Assembly (NCBI GenBank): GCA_028583685.1
Contig: JAMXIF010001194.1
Coordinates: 26,328,869 to 26,392,868, forward strand
Reading direction: 5' to 3'
Length of the DNA stretch: 64,000 bases
Source of the DNA: Petaurus breviceps papuanus
Lineage: Eukaryota; Chordata; Mammalia; Diprotodontia; Petauridae
A model generated the notes under the pieces. It saw only the letters and a list, made by a program, of their open reading frames with translations. It did no database searches and was not told where the DNA came from. Within the stretch, counting starts at the first letter, position 1, and every line of letters starts with the position of its first letter. The translations under genes and the position numbers were made by a program. Shown here one piece after another: positions 11,801-23,215 of this stretch.

Positions 11801-11955
11801 AAAGATGAGAGTCCTGATCTGTCTAGCTTAGGTGGTATGAACACAGTATTCATGGTGGACTATGGGTTACTGAGAAGTGAGGGGTGAGGAGTAGATCCAC
11901 TCTGGTCTGGGGCATTCTTAGACAATAGGAAAATCCCAGGAGGAAGGTAATGTGT

Positions 11956-12152
11956 GAAAAGGAAGAGGGAAGGCAGAATAAAGAAGAGATAATAGAGGAA
12001 TGGAGAGGTGGGGGAAAAAGGAGAAAAGAGAAGGTAGAAAAGGTAAAGAGAAAAGAGGGAAAAAGAGAAGGGGGAGGAAAGAAGAAAGTGAGAGGGAAAA
12101 GGGAGAGAGGGAAGGGAGAGAAAGAGAGAAGGTTAAGTAAAAAGAGAAGATA
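11956..12152 (+). repeat. Purine tract (GA-rich), about 200 bp
   Basis: Almost uninterrupted A/G on the plus strand (for example 'ggaggaaagaagaaagtgag'), with isolated T and C. Long open frames here on both strands are compositional artefacts. It lies in intron 13. Confidence 0.9.
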
Positions 12153-12460
12153 AAACACATAGTGGGGCTGACAATGACCTGACCAGCATCCTTATCTCCT
12201 GGGATGTGTGTGTGTATCCCTGACCTGAGCAATAGATAAACCCAGGGCACTTCTCAAGCCACAAGAAGGAAAAAAACCTTTAGCCATGAATGGCAGGTAC
12301 TAGGCCCCAAGCTTGACCCTGGATCCCTCCCAGACCTTATTTTCCTTCTCAGTTGCCTAGTGGCTTTGGGAAAGCTGGCTACAATAAATAGTCCTGGGCC
12401 CAGAGGTTGCTTTCATTCTTCATGTATGGGGGTCAGACATTTAAAAAAAATAAAAACATC

Positions 12461-12620
12461 TTCAGCCAGGTAGCACAACGAGTAAGAGCACCGGCCCCAG
12501 TGACGGGATGACCTGGGGATCAAATCCACGCTCAGATACTTAGCACCACACCCAGAAATAACTGGCTGTGTAACCTTGAGCAAGTTACTTAACCCCAATT
12601 GCTTTAAAAAAAAATAAAAA
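12461..12620 (+). repeat. tRNA-headed SINE with 10-bp target duplication
   Basis: Reads 'agccaggtagcacaacgagt', 'gcaccggccccagtgacggg', 'gtaaccttgagcaagttact' and an A-rich tail. The duplication 'taaaaacatc' lies at 12451-12460 and 12621-12630. It belongs to the same subfamily as the copy at 31739-31892 (a 'gacgggatgacctgggg'-type B-box region). Confidence 0.85.
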
Positions 12621-12630
12621 TAAAAACATC

Positions 12631-12725
12631 CTCAGAGAGGCGGAGTAATTTACTCAAAGCCACATAGCCAATAAAGGGCAAGATAGCCGGATTCCACCCT
12701 GGGCCTCCTCCCCCATCACCACCTC
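12631..12725 (-). repeat. MIR fragment
   Basis: 'tcagagaggcggagtaattt' and 'aagccacatagccaataaa' match the reverse CORE of MIR. It appears to be the target into which the SINE at 12461 inserted. Confidence 0.6.
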
Positions 12726-12854
12726 TAGCGGTGCTAGGATCCCCTGGGGCTTATACAGAATTAAAATTGCAGCCTTCAGGAGAGTAAATCACGTTCCTTA
12801 CCAATATGCTTTGATGTATTCTGGTTGGTTGTTTTGGAAAAATGGTTATTTTAA

Positions 12855-13085
12855 AATTAATAATTTATGTTTTTATAACATTTCCAACTTATCAAGGATT
12901 TTCACATTATCTCATTGGATTCTCACAATTTTGAGGGGAGTAGGTGGGAAAAGTATGGTTATACTGATTTCATAGATGCTTAAATTGTGGGCCTGGAGGG
13001 GTGAGGTGACTTGTCCCAGGGCACCTAGCTAGCAGAATTAGCAGGGGAACCTAGGTGTCCTAATTCCAAGGTCAAGGGCTCTTTC
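12855..13085 (-). repeat. THER/MIR-type SINE
   Basis: 'cacattatctcattggattctcac' (part), 'atgcttaaattgtgggcctg', 'ggtgacttgtcccagggcac' and 'ctaattccaaggtcaagggc' follow reverse THER order. Confidence 0.7.
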
Positions 13086-13683
13086 CATGGTAAACACTGC
13101 CTGTTTGTTGAAGTGACAAAACAGGAGAGTAAAAGTGAAAAGTGATGAAATACCTTCTTACCTCCTTCTCTAAGACTGTCTCCAGATCCCTGAGACAGGC
13201 AATAGGCCAGAGGGATAACGATTTGGGGCCAAAGATAGGAAAATACTCATTATGCCTTATGGCCCCCAGCCAAGACAAGCATTTAATCCACTATAATCAG
13301 CAAGAGAAATAAAGGCAAAATCTACTTTCTTTTCCTCCAAGAACCTCCTTCAAAAGAGCATGTGAATAACAGAAAGCCGATATGCGTGAACACAAAAAGC
13401 ATCAGAGAAAATCACGATAAATGTCAAGCCATTTAAAGCCTTGTACAGAAAGAACAGCCGGCATCTCCCCAGAGACAGACAGAGTGTGCTCGGGATCAGA
13501 ACAGGCATCTCCCCAGCTTTGGCCTCGGATCAGTGTTGTCCAGGAGCTGGAGAAGATGAGGCCAGCATCCAGTTGACCAACACTGTTCATCCTGGTTTCC
13601 TGGCTGGGAGGTGGGGAAGGGAGGGGACCTGAGGGAATGGGACCTAGTTTCAAACCAGTGACCCCCATCTATTCTCAGGAACA

Positions 13684-14060
13684 AGGGCAATAGAATCCCA
13701 GAATCTTGGAGTTGGAGGAGGCCTCAGAGGCCAAACTGAGTCTAAATTAGGATCCTTGGGGCAGCTAGGTAGAGCAGTAAATAAAGCACTGGCCCTGGAG
13801 TCAGGAGGACCTGAGTTCAAATCTGGCCTCAGACACTTACAAGCTGTGTGACCTTGTGATCCAACTGCCTTGTCTTCCCCCCTCCAAAAAGACAAAAAAA
13901 AAACAAAAACCCAAAACACCAGACAAAAATAAATAAATAAATGAATGAATTAGGATCCCCCTGATAGTATATTCAACAAATGGTCATCCAGTCTTTGTCT
14001 GAATATCTTCAGTAAGGGTAGAAGGCAACCATGATTTGCTGTCATCTTTATTCCTCCTCC
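13684..14060 (-). mobile_element. L3/CR1 LINE 3' fragment split by a SINE
   Basis: 'aatagaatcccagaatcttg', 'gttggaggaggcctcagagg' and, beyond the SINE, 'ttcaacaaatggtcatccag' with 'gtctttgtctgaatatcttc' match the reverse complement of CR1/L3 3' ends, the same family as 60856-61685. Confidence 0.65.
13756..13947 (+). repeat. tRNA-headed SINE with 11-bp target duplication
   Basis: 'ttggggcagctaggtagagc', 'ggccctggagtcaggaggac', 'ctgagttcaaatctggcctc' and an A-rich tail with (AATA)n. The duplication 'aattaggatcc' is perfect at 13745-13755 and 13948-13958. It sits inside the L3/CR1 fragment. Confidence 0.9.
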
Positions 14061-14224
14061 AGGTACTACAGACACAGTGAGTTAGGAAATCTCAGGATTC
14101 CAGAGAATTCCACCCAAAAAACCCAGAATTTCTAATGAGAATAGATCCCAAAGTAATTTTAAACTCCTGCTAATAATTGCTACCTTACCAGAGAGACAAA
14201 GAGAATTTATTATAGTAATAATAG

Positions 14225-14690
14225 CTTGATATCCTGTAGTTAAGAGGGCTTCACACCAGAGATTCAGGTAAGGCACAATGGCTGTTGAGCTTTACGCTAG
14301 AGACCTGAAGAGCCCCATGGCTAACAGGGTTTCTCACCAGAGTCTTGGGCAGCCCCATATGCTATAAAATGAGAAGGGCTTCACACCACAAAATGGGAAG
14401 TGTCATAGCTCTCAGGACTTCATACCACAAAGAGGAAAGTCTCAATTATCAGGTCTTCACACCACAAAGTAGACAGTCTCATAGCTAAACAGCCTTTACA
14501 TTGCCAAATGAACATCCCAATAACTAACAGGGCTTCATACCAGAGACTTGGGCAACCCATATGCTTCAGAGCTTTGCACTAGAGACTTTTATGGTTCCAT
14601 GCTAAAAAGTCTTACCACAACAGGATAGCCCTGTGATTAATGGGGCCTCATACTAGACACTTGGACAGCAAATGTCCAAAGGCTCAAAGC
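14225..14690. repeat. Degenerate minisatellite, about 11 units
   Basis: Variants of 'agggcttcacaccagagactt' followed by 'gggcagccccatagctaac' recur near 14249, 14287, 14329, 14377, 14426, 14452, 14491, 14529, 14570, 14607 and 14642, at spacings of about 26-48 bases. It lies in intron 13, and its right end is about 220 bp from the exon 13 donor. Confidence 0.75.
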
Positions 14691-14910
14691 CATAGAGCAA
14701 ACAGACAGATAACTAACTCTGGGGGCATTTGCATAAGAGCAATGAGAAAATGTCATTTCAACTACTGCACCAGAATGAGAGAGTCTGAGCAGACCCACCC
14801 CTGGATAAGAAAGTCATTCAGATCTGGAGACCTTGGGACGGGGAATGGAGTAGGTAGGAGGGGAATTCTCTGCAGCAGAGATCAAAGGGGTCAAGAACAA
14901 TCTAGACCTA

Positions 14911-15093
<183 letters not shown>

Positions 15094-15619
15094 TCAGTGA
15101 GGTGGGAATGAAATGTGGGAACTGCTTTCCTCCCCAATCCAGTCACCTTGTTGGGGTGGGGAAAAGAAGAGGAAAGACAGTAAACAGAGAAGAAGCAATG
15201 GCCCAGGACATGACTTCAGGTCTGAGTGGATGGAGCTACTGTCCAGGAAAGCCCCCAGGCCTGGCCAGACCCTAATATCCTCAGCCTTCTTCAGTATCAG
15301 TCCCGATCCTGGACTTTCTTACCCTAACACAAAACATGCAAACTGTCAGTACCCTCTATGGGTGAAGCCACAATACCATCATCTTATCTGTGTAGAACAT
15401 TCTGATCATCAAGAAGGGTCTTCACTCTCCTTCAATCCTAGCTCAACACTTACATCCCTCAGATGACTCCACTTTACCCCAATACCTTCCTCCTCTCAGC
15501 ACAGTCTCTATTTTCATTATTTTGTTCCTCCTAGATCAGGAATGTATCGTATCTCCTTGAGACATGTATATGAAAGATGGAGGGTCTGGGCAGACTAGTC
15601 AAACCTGCTGACTCCATTC

Positions 15620-15800
15620 ACAGGATCATAGATAAAGAAAGGACCTTTGAAAAGTCCAACTCTCTCATTCTACAAATGAGGAAAATGAAGCAAAGAGTAG
15701 TTAAGCAATTTGTCTAGGGCTACATGATTACTAAGTCTCTAAGGTGTGTTTCAACCCAAGCCTTCCTGACTCCAGATCCAGTGTCCTATCTGAGATTGGT
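15620..15800 (-). repeat. MIR-type SINE
   Basis: 'attctacaaatgaggaaaat', 'gttaagcaatttgtctaggg' and 'ccttcctgactccagatcca' in reverse order of a MIR. Confidence 0.75.
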
Positions 15801-15819
15801 GAAACAGAATAACCAAAAC

Positions 15820-16005
15820 CCAACATTTACAATTTTTGAATTTACAAATTCTCCTGGTATCAGTCCTGTGAAGTAGGTAGCATTATCCCCATTTTAGAGA
15901 TGAGAAGACTGAGGCTGAGTGGGGAAAGCATTTTACCCAAGGTTAGAAAGTTAACAAGTTTTAGAGCAGTCTTCTGACTCCAGTTCTACCCTACTGCAGT
16001 GCCAA
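15820..16005 (-). repeat. THER/MIR-type SINE
   Basis: 'ctgtgaagtaggtagcatta', 'ccccattttagagatgagaa' and 'cattttacccaaggttagaa' follow the reverse THER order. It is adjacent to the copy at 15620. Confidence 0.75.
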
Positions 16006-16441
16006 AAGAAACCTAGAAAGTAATCACAAAGTCCTATGCAGAAAACAAAAAGTCTCACGGGCATATGCCTTGTTTCAGCTGCAAATTGTGATTCTGGAAG
16101 ACAGAGAAGGCTATGGGAGGTGACCAGCTGCCTTTGTCAATGGTATTAAGGATCAAGACTTGTTTTTTTCTGAACTCTGGCTTAAGATCTTCCTGGCTAG
16201 AGATAGAGTGATTCTCCTTAGGAAATGGGAACACCATATTTGCCTAGATGCATGCTGATCTCAATTGGGAGACTTTAAACTAAAATGAGAGGAAGGAGAA
16301 AAGCTGTGTGACCTTCCTCCTGCCCTCCTCAAATTAAAAACTAGACACAAGTCAGAAAGTATAACAATGAGGTTCCACGGTGTGGCCCTCATCCTGCTCC
16401 CTACTGATACCCAGTCTGGGGACCCACGGGCAATCACTCAC

Positions 16442-16554
16442 CCCAAAGTCAAAGCAGTTGAAGGACGAATGGAAATAATTTCTGGGCCCCAGGCCATACA
16501 TCTTCAGAGACATCTCAGTGAGGAAGAGCCCCAGGAAAACAAACTCTGCAAAAT
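16442..16554 (-). CDS. CACNA1B: CACNA1B exon 12: domain II S2-S3
   Basis: A 113-bp exon (2 + 37 codons). It reads [20 protein letters not shown] then [28 protein letters not shown] is S2 with the acidic and basic residues of the voltage-sensor charge-transfer centre, and FNCFDFG begins S3. [14 protein letters not shown] matches CaV2.2 (CaV2.1 has MSEMFIKMYGLGTR). The acceptor follows a long T-rich tract, ending tttctag. The donor GTGAGT directly follows the final glycine codon. Confidence 0.96.
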
Positions 16555-17024
16555 CTAGAAACAAACAAACAAAAAAAAAAGACTGGATTATCTGTGGGCC
16601 CTCCCTGGTAGCTTCCAGGTGCCTACCAGACACCAGAAACCCTACTGCTTCTCCAAGAAGAAATGGCTTTGCCATCCTAATCTTCATGGCTTTCCATCTG
16701 TAGGGCTTGCCAGAAACCACAAACCTCCAACAACAGATGCACATAGAGAGGGGTGAGGGAGGGTGAACATCCCCAAGTTGCCACTCCACAAGAGTGGTAC
16801 ACAAGACTGCAGAATACGTTTCTGTACATACATTGTGTGTGCTAGGGAGGGAATGGAGGGAAGACTTTTTTTAATGGTCTGAAGAGGTGCTCTGAGATAC
16901 GCCCTAACCTCCTAAGCAATAAATGTCCGGCCATTTGATGTCTGCTGAGAGACAGCCAACTTTTAAGACTAAACTAAAAGAAGATCATGTCACTAACTAC
17001 TCAACTTGTTGGATCATCAAAAAA

Positions 17025-17140
17025 TGGATTTGGATCCATCTAGTCTAACATCCTCATTTTATAATTGTGGAAACTGAGGGTCAAAAAGGGGAAATGACTT
17101 ACCCATGGTCACAAAGGTAGCAAAGTGACTCAGGTCGACT
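17025..17140 (-). repeat. MIR fragment
   Basis: 'tctagtctaacatcctcatt', 'gtggaaactgagggtcaaaa' and 'gacttacccatggtcacaaa' are reverse MIR blocks. Confidence 0.7.
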
Positions 17141-17689
17141 GACTCACCATGTTGTTGCCTCTACTTCATATGGAAAAATTACAAATGTGTTCTCCTTGCC
17201 CTGTGAAATATGAGAGTGTGGGGGGATGCCTGTGTTCCTCACCCTGACGGGATAAGAGGGAAGATAAAAAATGAACCCCTGGAGAGCTTTGCCATCCACA
17301 GGAGCATGTCTCCACTCTCCACAAAGAAACCCATTTGTAGAGTCCTGACTCACTTCATGGTCCCCATCAGCAATGGTCCTGGGTAGTTCTTTGTACGTGT
17401 ACTTCCTAAAGATGTTTATGCTGTCAGCTGGGAAGGGAGCCCTCCTACCACCTGAGCCAAGGACTTTTCCCTTGTAACCAATCCACCTTCAGATTTTCTA
17501 AGTTCCCCCCTTTAAAGCTGGAATCAAGTTCAAAGGCTCTTTGATCTCCATGACTGGAAACTACAAAGCTCAGGCTGTACAAACCCAGGCCCACCTCCCT
17601 GGTCTGGAGCAGCTGTTTCTGGGTGGAAAGGAGTACCTTTAGATAGGCTGTCCCTCCCTTAGGGCCAACAATAATCTCCCAGGACTCCC

Positions 17690-18085
17690 CAAGAAGCTAG
17701 GCCACTTTCCTCCTTGTCCCTGTCATTTTTGGTCGCCAGGACTGTGGCTCCCTTTGCATCCTATACTCCTCCTTCTCCTACCCTCTCCTTCCCATCCCCT
17801 GGCTTGACTCTACAGTCCCTCCTAAGCCCTCCAGCTCTACCTCTTCCACGAAAGCTTCCCTGGCCACTCCAACCTCTAGGGCTCTCTCCCTAATGCCCAC
17901 CTACAATCCTCTCTACATTTGGCAGCTAATCCTTTTTTGTATCATGGTTGTTGTTGTATTCTCCCCATTAGTCATTCTACAAGGGAAAGGTACACATTAT
18001 CATATTTGTCCAGCTCACAAGTAAGGGGTCCTCCACAGGATGGAATGATGCAATAGAACTCAGCAAGTATTTACTGCATAAATGA
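17690..18085 (+). mobile_element. L2-like LINE 3' fragment, diverged
   Basis: 'ccaacctctagggctctctc', 'aaagcttccctggccactcc' and 'attctccccattagtcattc' resemble the L2 3' region, with a final 'agcaagtatttactgcataa' in reverse orientation, so two fragments may be stacked. Confidence 0.4.
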
Positions 18086-18139
18086 CTGAAGTCAGAGGGC
18101 AGGCTTCCTGGATTTTTATGTAAAAGTGAGAGAAAGGAA

Positions 18140-18345
18140 TAATATAATAGATAGAGGACAAAGTCACTGAATCTTTGGATTTTAAAGCAGGACAGCTTTA
18201 AAGCTGAGATTTCTCTCCCACACATACCCCTATATGTATATTTTAAAGAGTGGGAAAATGAGGTTAAAAGACTTGTCCTAGGTCCCTCAGGAAGTGGCAG
18301 TACCAGAATCTGAACCCAGGTCTTTTGACTCCAAAAGCAATATTC
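18140..18345 (-). repeat. MIR-type SINE, diverged
   Basis: 'gggaaaatgaggttaaaaga', 'cttgtcctaggtccctcagg' and 'gaacccaggtcttttgactc' are in reverse MIR order. Confidence 0.6.
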
Positions 18346-18519
18346 TGTCTTGGCATAAACCATACCACTTTCTAGGAAAGAAATGGGCAATATCATTAAA
18401 CCTCAGTGGTAGAATTTATCACTGGGGTGGCAGTGCTGCATATAGGAGAAGGCTGAGCTAGAAAATTCAGGTTATAAGTAGAGGCTAGAAACCTGGCTGG
18501 TCCTTTCAGAGGGGATGTA

Positions 18520-19083
18520 TCAGAAGGTCCAAGGTTCCCCAGTCTCTGGCTTCCACGAGACAGCTAATCTCAGGCCCCAGAGGAATTGTATTCCCCCTCT
18601 CCCTCCATCCCCAAATCCATCTCTGCTCCAAACTTCCCTCTGCCTATTGAAGGCATGACCATCCTATTCTAGACACTCAATTTTATATCTTCTGAGTCAC
18701 CCTTAACTCATTCCCCTCCCTCACTCCACATATTTATTCAGCTGCCAAGTCTCTTCCGTGATACCTCCACAGCATCTCTCAAATCCTTTTCCTTCTTGCC
18801 ATTCAAGGGTCACTAATTTGACTCATTCTCTCATCACCTCTCACCTGAACGATTGTAATTACCTCTGTTCTTCCAGTTTTTCCTCTTCCTAGATTGTCTG
18901 TCTTCTACCAAGCTGTGAAATTAATATTCCTGAGACATAAGTTTAACCAATCCATTCCTCTACTCAAAATGTTCACTGGTTTCCTGTTTCCTCGAGGATA
19001 TAATGAAAACTTTTTATCGTGGCATTTGAAATCCTCTACAATCTGGTATAGAAGGTGCTTAATAAATGCTAATTGACTGACTG
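18520..19083 (+). mobile_element. L2 LINE fragment
   Basis: 'ttcagctgccaagtctcttc', 'tcatcacctctcacctgaac', 'tttaaccaatccattcctct' and the 3' end 'gcttaataaatgctaattga' with 'ctgactg' follow L2 order. Internal deletions are present and no coding potential remains. Confidence 0.8.
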
Positions 19084-19139
19084 ATGCCCACCTATTTTTA
19101 AAAATTTATTTCGTATTATTTTTATATATTCTACATATT

Positions 19140-19327
19140 TGCCAAACTGGTCTACTGTTTTTTTTTTTCCAAACTCAACATGTCATTGCCCATCTCCCAG
19201 CCTTTGCATAGACTGCTCCCTCTTCCCACCTCTTGGAATCCCTGGCTTCCTTCAGGGTGCCACTTCCTTGGGGAGCTCTTCCTGATTCCCTTCAATTCTT
19301 AGTGTCCTCCATTTCCCCCCTCATATA

Positions 19328-19374
<47 letters not shown>

Positions 19375-19560
19375 CTATATGTGTGTATAAATATAGATAC
19401 ATGCATACATACACACACATGTCTGTATAAATGTTGAAGCCCCCAAAACATGGCTCTTTAAGGGCTGAAAGGGCCTATTTCTTCTTATCTTTGTATCTCT
19501 AGTACCTGGCATGGTGTCTTGTACATGTTTCTTTAATTTAACTGAACTGAATGTGCTTTT
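19140..19560 (+). mobile_element. L2 LINE fragment interrupted by (AT)n(AC)n
   Basis: 'tttgcatagactgctccctc', 'ggaatccctggcttccttca' and 'tatctttgtatctctagtac' match L2 order. The microsatellite at 19328-19374 lies between them. Confidence 0.75.
19328..19374 (+). repeat. (AT)n(AC)n microsatellite
   Basis: Pure AT then AC dinucleotides, inside the L2 fragment of intron 11. Confidence 0.95.
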
Positions 19561-20509
19561 GTAGCTATCAGAACAATAGAGATGGATGGCAGTTCTTTGG
19601 ATGGAGGTCACTTGATGACCCTGGAAACCAGCCATAAGCCTAGGGTCTTGTGACACACTGCTTTGTCTAGGGACTGAAAATGTCAATTGGGTCCCAGCAT
19701 CTATTCAGGCTGGAAATTTAATTTAACTGTCCTAAACATAAGCATTTCATAATGGGATTTAATAAGGAGGAAAAAAGTTTGGTACAAGTAATTTAATTTT
19801 ATTTTAAATCTGTGTTTCAAGGCAATGTCAGTCCTGATTCCTTCTTGGCCTGATTGTCTGCCCTGTACATCCCCCTCAGGCAGGTAGCAGCTCATCTCTG
19901 TCACCCCTGACTGACGAATGACATTTCTAGTCAGCTCAGTTCAATTCGATTCAATTCAACAGACACTTATTAAGAGACTATTACATGCAAGGCCTGGGGG
20001 AAAGATACAGACATAAAATAGGACAATCAGAGATCACTGGCTATGTCTATACAATCTCTAAACATTGAGATGAAAAGTGAAATGTTCAGTCGGTTCACAT
20101 AATGCCAATGGTCTGTATTTGGGGAAACAGGCAGAATGAATTTACTTAACAACAGAGCATTTAATTTTTCATCCAGGTGTTATGTTATCTCAAAGTCAGG
20201 GCCATTTAATAACCTAGCCCAGATCACACAGCAGGCCATCTATAGAGGCCCCTTATCCCAGCACTTGGGCCACATGTAATGTCCAGAGAGTAAGAGCTGG
20301 CATCACATCCCATTCACTAATAGTCAGTGAGACAGGATGCAGGCTGAAATGCTTGACCCTTTGTGACTAGTTCATAAGACTTCATTCACCTCTCCCACAG
20401 GTCAATGGATCTCACCACATCCCCTTCGGCAAGTAGCACCTGCTCTTGGCTGGTATTTGTTTGGTTGCAAATCCTAGAACCAGTCAACAAGGCAACCAAT
20501 GTAACCTAG

Positions 20510-20745
20510 TTGTTGTGGTTTAGTCATTTTCAGTTGTGACCTCAGTCAGGGTTTTCTTGGCAAAGATACCAGAGTGGTTTGCCATTTCCTTCTCCAGTTC
20601 ATTTTACAGATGAGGAAAATGAGGCAAGAAGAGTTAAATTACTAGCCCAGGGTCACACAATTAGTAAGTGTCTGAGCCCAGATTTGAACTCAGGTCTTCC
20701 TGGCTCCAGGCCTGGCACTTCATCCATTGAGCTACCTAGCTGACC
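20510..20745 (-). repeat. SINE with RTE/BovB-like tail
   Basis: 'tgttgtggtttagtcatttt', 'gggttttcttggcaaagata', 'ccagagtggtttgccatttc', then CORE 'ggtcacacaattagtaagtg' and head 'gagctacctagctgacc'. Reverse orientation, near full length. Confidence 0.9.
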
Positions 20746-20949
20746 AATATAATATAGGCTGAGGCTATATGACTCATGGGTACCTTTTTGGGTCCATCAG
20801 AAGTTATGGGCTAATGAGGGAAATTAGGCCTGAGCTTACACTATGACCATTTGTATTCTTGCTCATAAAAACTGAAGGACTGAGCTTGGGCTTGGTTGGA
20901 CATACCCTCTTTTGTCCTAGGCAGTACTATAGAGCATACCCACTTTTTG

Positions 20950-21185
20950 CTCCCCAAATCTCCCTACCCTTTGATGTAGCAGTCCTACCACTGAGCACAT
21001 ACCCCAAGGAAGTCAAGGTCTAGGAAGTCAAAACACAGAAAGAAGGGTCACATGTGTACTAAAATGTTCATAACAATATTTTTTGTGTGGTAGCAAAACA
21101 CTAAAAATAAAGAAGGTATCCACAAATTGGAGAAAGGCTAGACAAACTCTGGTATGGTAATTAATAGAATGTGTATCTAACTTCT
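20950..21185 (+). mobile_element. L1 LINE, ORF2 3'-end fragment
   Basis: 'ccactgagcacataccccaa' and 'ggaagtcaag' translate near YPKEVK. Later 'gttcataacaatattttttg' and 'caaattggagaaaggctaga' correspond to the FIAALF...W and DW segments at the end of L1 ORF2 (family pattern IPLLGIYPKEYK...FIAALFTIA). Heavily decayed. Confidence 0.55.
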
Positions 21186-22429
21186 CTCTCTTGAATTCCA
21201 GGCCTACATCACCAGAAAACTGCTAGATAGCTCCAAGTGGATATCCAATAGTATCTCAAACTCAACATGTCCAAGATAGAAGTAACTATCTTCATAAACA
21301 CACACACACATACCTGCTCCTCCAAATTTGTTACTTTTTAAGGGCACTACCATCCCATCAGTAACCCTGTTTACAACCTTGGAATCATCCATAACTTCTC
21401 GTTCTCTCTTATATCCCATATGTGGATCTCAGAATCCAATATAATGACCAGTCTTGGTCCCAGAGGACAGATAGTGATGACCACTGAGGTCCTTCCTCGC
21501 TCTAGGTTTATGAGCCCAAGATTCCCTAGGAGGACACGTGAGGGGCCACGAGTATAGAATGATGAAAACATTGGTTGGTTTTGCTTAATTGTTTTTCTCT
21601 GTTTTAAAGGAGGTTTCCATGGAGAGGGAGACATATTGTAAAATGATTATGGAATACAAAAACAAAAGGCACTAATAAATAATTATTAAGTTTCTAGTCC
21701 TGTTCCTCATCTTCTATGAGCTGATAATACCCAAGAAACAATAATTTCCAAATTCCTCTTTTAACTTAATGTGCTACCCTATGCATAAACAAAGTACTGC
21801 ATTCTATAGGCTTTAACAGTGAAGGTACCCCTAAGCCTGACATTGTTGTGTGGTTTTAAGGAGATTTCACCCACACGAATGTATGTGGCCAGTATGGTTT
21901 TTCATATTCACCTGCCCATGATTTGAAAGCCTACACAAATTTCTCAAAATGGAAGAGCTCATAAAAGTAATCCCTCTGTCTTTGGAATCCAGTATTGGTT
22001 CCTTTACTGAGTAGAGTATCCAGTTGACTTTGGTCAACATCCCATCCCCAATATACATACTCTCTAGCTAACACCCATCCAGTCCCCAGCACAAACACTC
22101 TAGTCTTGATCACTACTGGCCCAGTGGACAGTCTCTAATACACCTCCTATTGTTGAGATCAATGCTTTTGTTCACCCAGGATGAGCAAGTTTCAGTTTTT
22201 CTCTAGAAGATGACACTTCTTTCGACAGCCACTCCCAAGTGACCACACTTTAGAATGAACAGTCTCAATCCTCTTTCTCACTAAGTCAATAGGTGAAGTT
22301 GATCAACAACAGCCACAGAGATTTTCTCTGTGTGTGTGTAGGGGTGTGTGCATGTATGATTAAACCTAAGGTTCTGAATTCAATAAAAATGCTTTCATTA
22401 ATAAATTTATTATTTATTTTAAATATTCA

Positions 22430-22625
22430 TTTAAAAAATCTTTTTGAGTTCTGAATTCCCTCCCTCCTGCCTACCTTCCCCCAACCACTGAGAAGGCAAG
22501 CAATATGGTATCAATTATACATATTAAACTATTCAAAACACATTTCCATGTTGTTTTTAAAAAAGCAAAAAAATAAAGCAAGTAAAAAAAACTATACTTC
22601 AATCTGCACTCAAGAGTTCATCATA
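22430..22625. repeat. Unclassified interspersed repeat (copy A)
   Basis: 'ccctccctcctgcctacctt', 'aaccactgagaaggcaagca', 'acacatttccatgttgtttt' and 'actatacttcaatctgcact' also appear, diverged, at 52408-52733. I recognise it as a recurrent marsupial repeat but cannot name the family. Confidence 0.55.
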
Positions 22626-22714
22626 AAGGTTTTCTTACTAACCCCAAAGGGGTAGAATACCATGATAGCCTCTGCTTCATTAGACCTCAGCTGCGAAGGG
22701 TTAATGAGAGTCCT

Positions 22715-23215
22715 GCTCCAGGATTGTCCCAAAGTGAACCAGTTTCTTTTAAGACTCAATTCAATCATCACCTTCTTTAGTAAGCCTTTCCTGATCTCCT
22801 TAGCTACTAGAGCAGGGGTGGGGAACCTGTGGCCTCGAGGCTACGTGTGGCCTTCTAGGTCCTCAAGCGGGTCCCTTTGACTGAATTCAAATTTCACACA
22901 ACAAATCCTCTTAATAAAAGGATTTGTTCTGTAAAATTTGGACTCAGTCAAAAGGCTGTACCCAAGGACCTAGAAGGCCACATGTGGCCTAGAGACCACA
23001 GGTTCCTCACCCCTGTGCTAGTGTCTCTTCCCCAAATTACTTTATCACTTTGTATCTACTGTGTGTGTGTATGTGTGTATGTATGTGTGTGCCTTCCCTA
23101 ATATACTATAGACTCCTAGAAGGTAGGGATTCTTTTGGTTATGCCTTTGTATTCCTAGTACAACACCTGGCACATAGTAGGCACTTTTGATAAATGCCTG
23201 TTGATTGACTGACTA
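22715..23215 (+). mobile_element. L2 LINE 3' end, split by a foldback hAT element
   Basis: 'agtaagcctttcctgatctc' and 'cttagctactagag' lead up to 22812. After the hAT insertion the L2 resumes 'tgctagtgtctcttccccaa' and ends 'cacctggcacatagtaggca', 'cctgttgattgactgactaa'. A GT-rich run sits at 23058-23091. Confidence 0.85.
22813..23015. mobile_element. Foldback hAT-like element, 203 bp
   Basis: Starts 'caggggtggggaacctgtgg' and ends with its near-complement 'ccacaggttcctcacccctg'. The two halves of about 100 bp are inverted copies of each other, meeting near 'aatcctcttaataaaaggatt'. The flanks 'tactagag' and 'tgctagtg' are an imperfect 8-bp duplication (6 of 8). It is inserted in an L2. Confidence 0.85.

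Noticed and set aside
11950-12153. Lys/Arg/Glu-rich open frame
   Set aside because: A direct consequence of the polypurine tract.
14225-14690. CRISPR-like array
   Set aside because: The units are degenerate, spacing is irregular and the genome is a mammal; it is a minisatellite.
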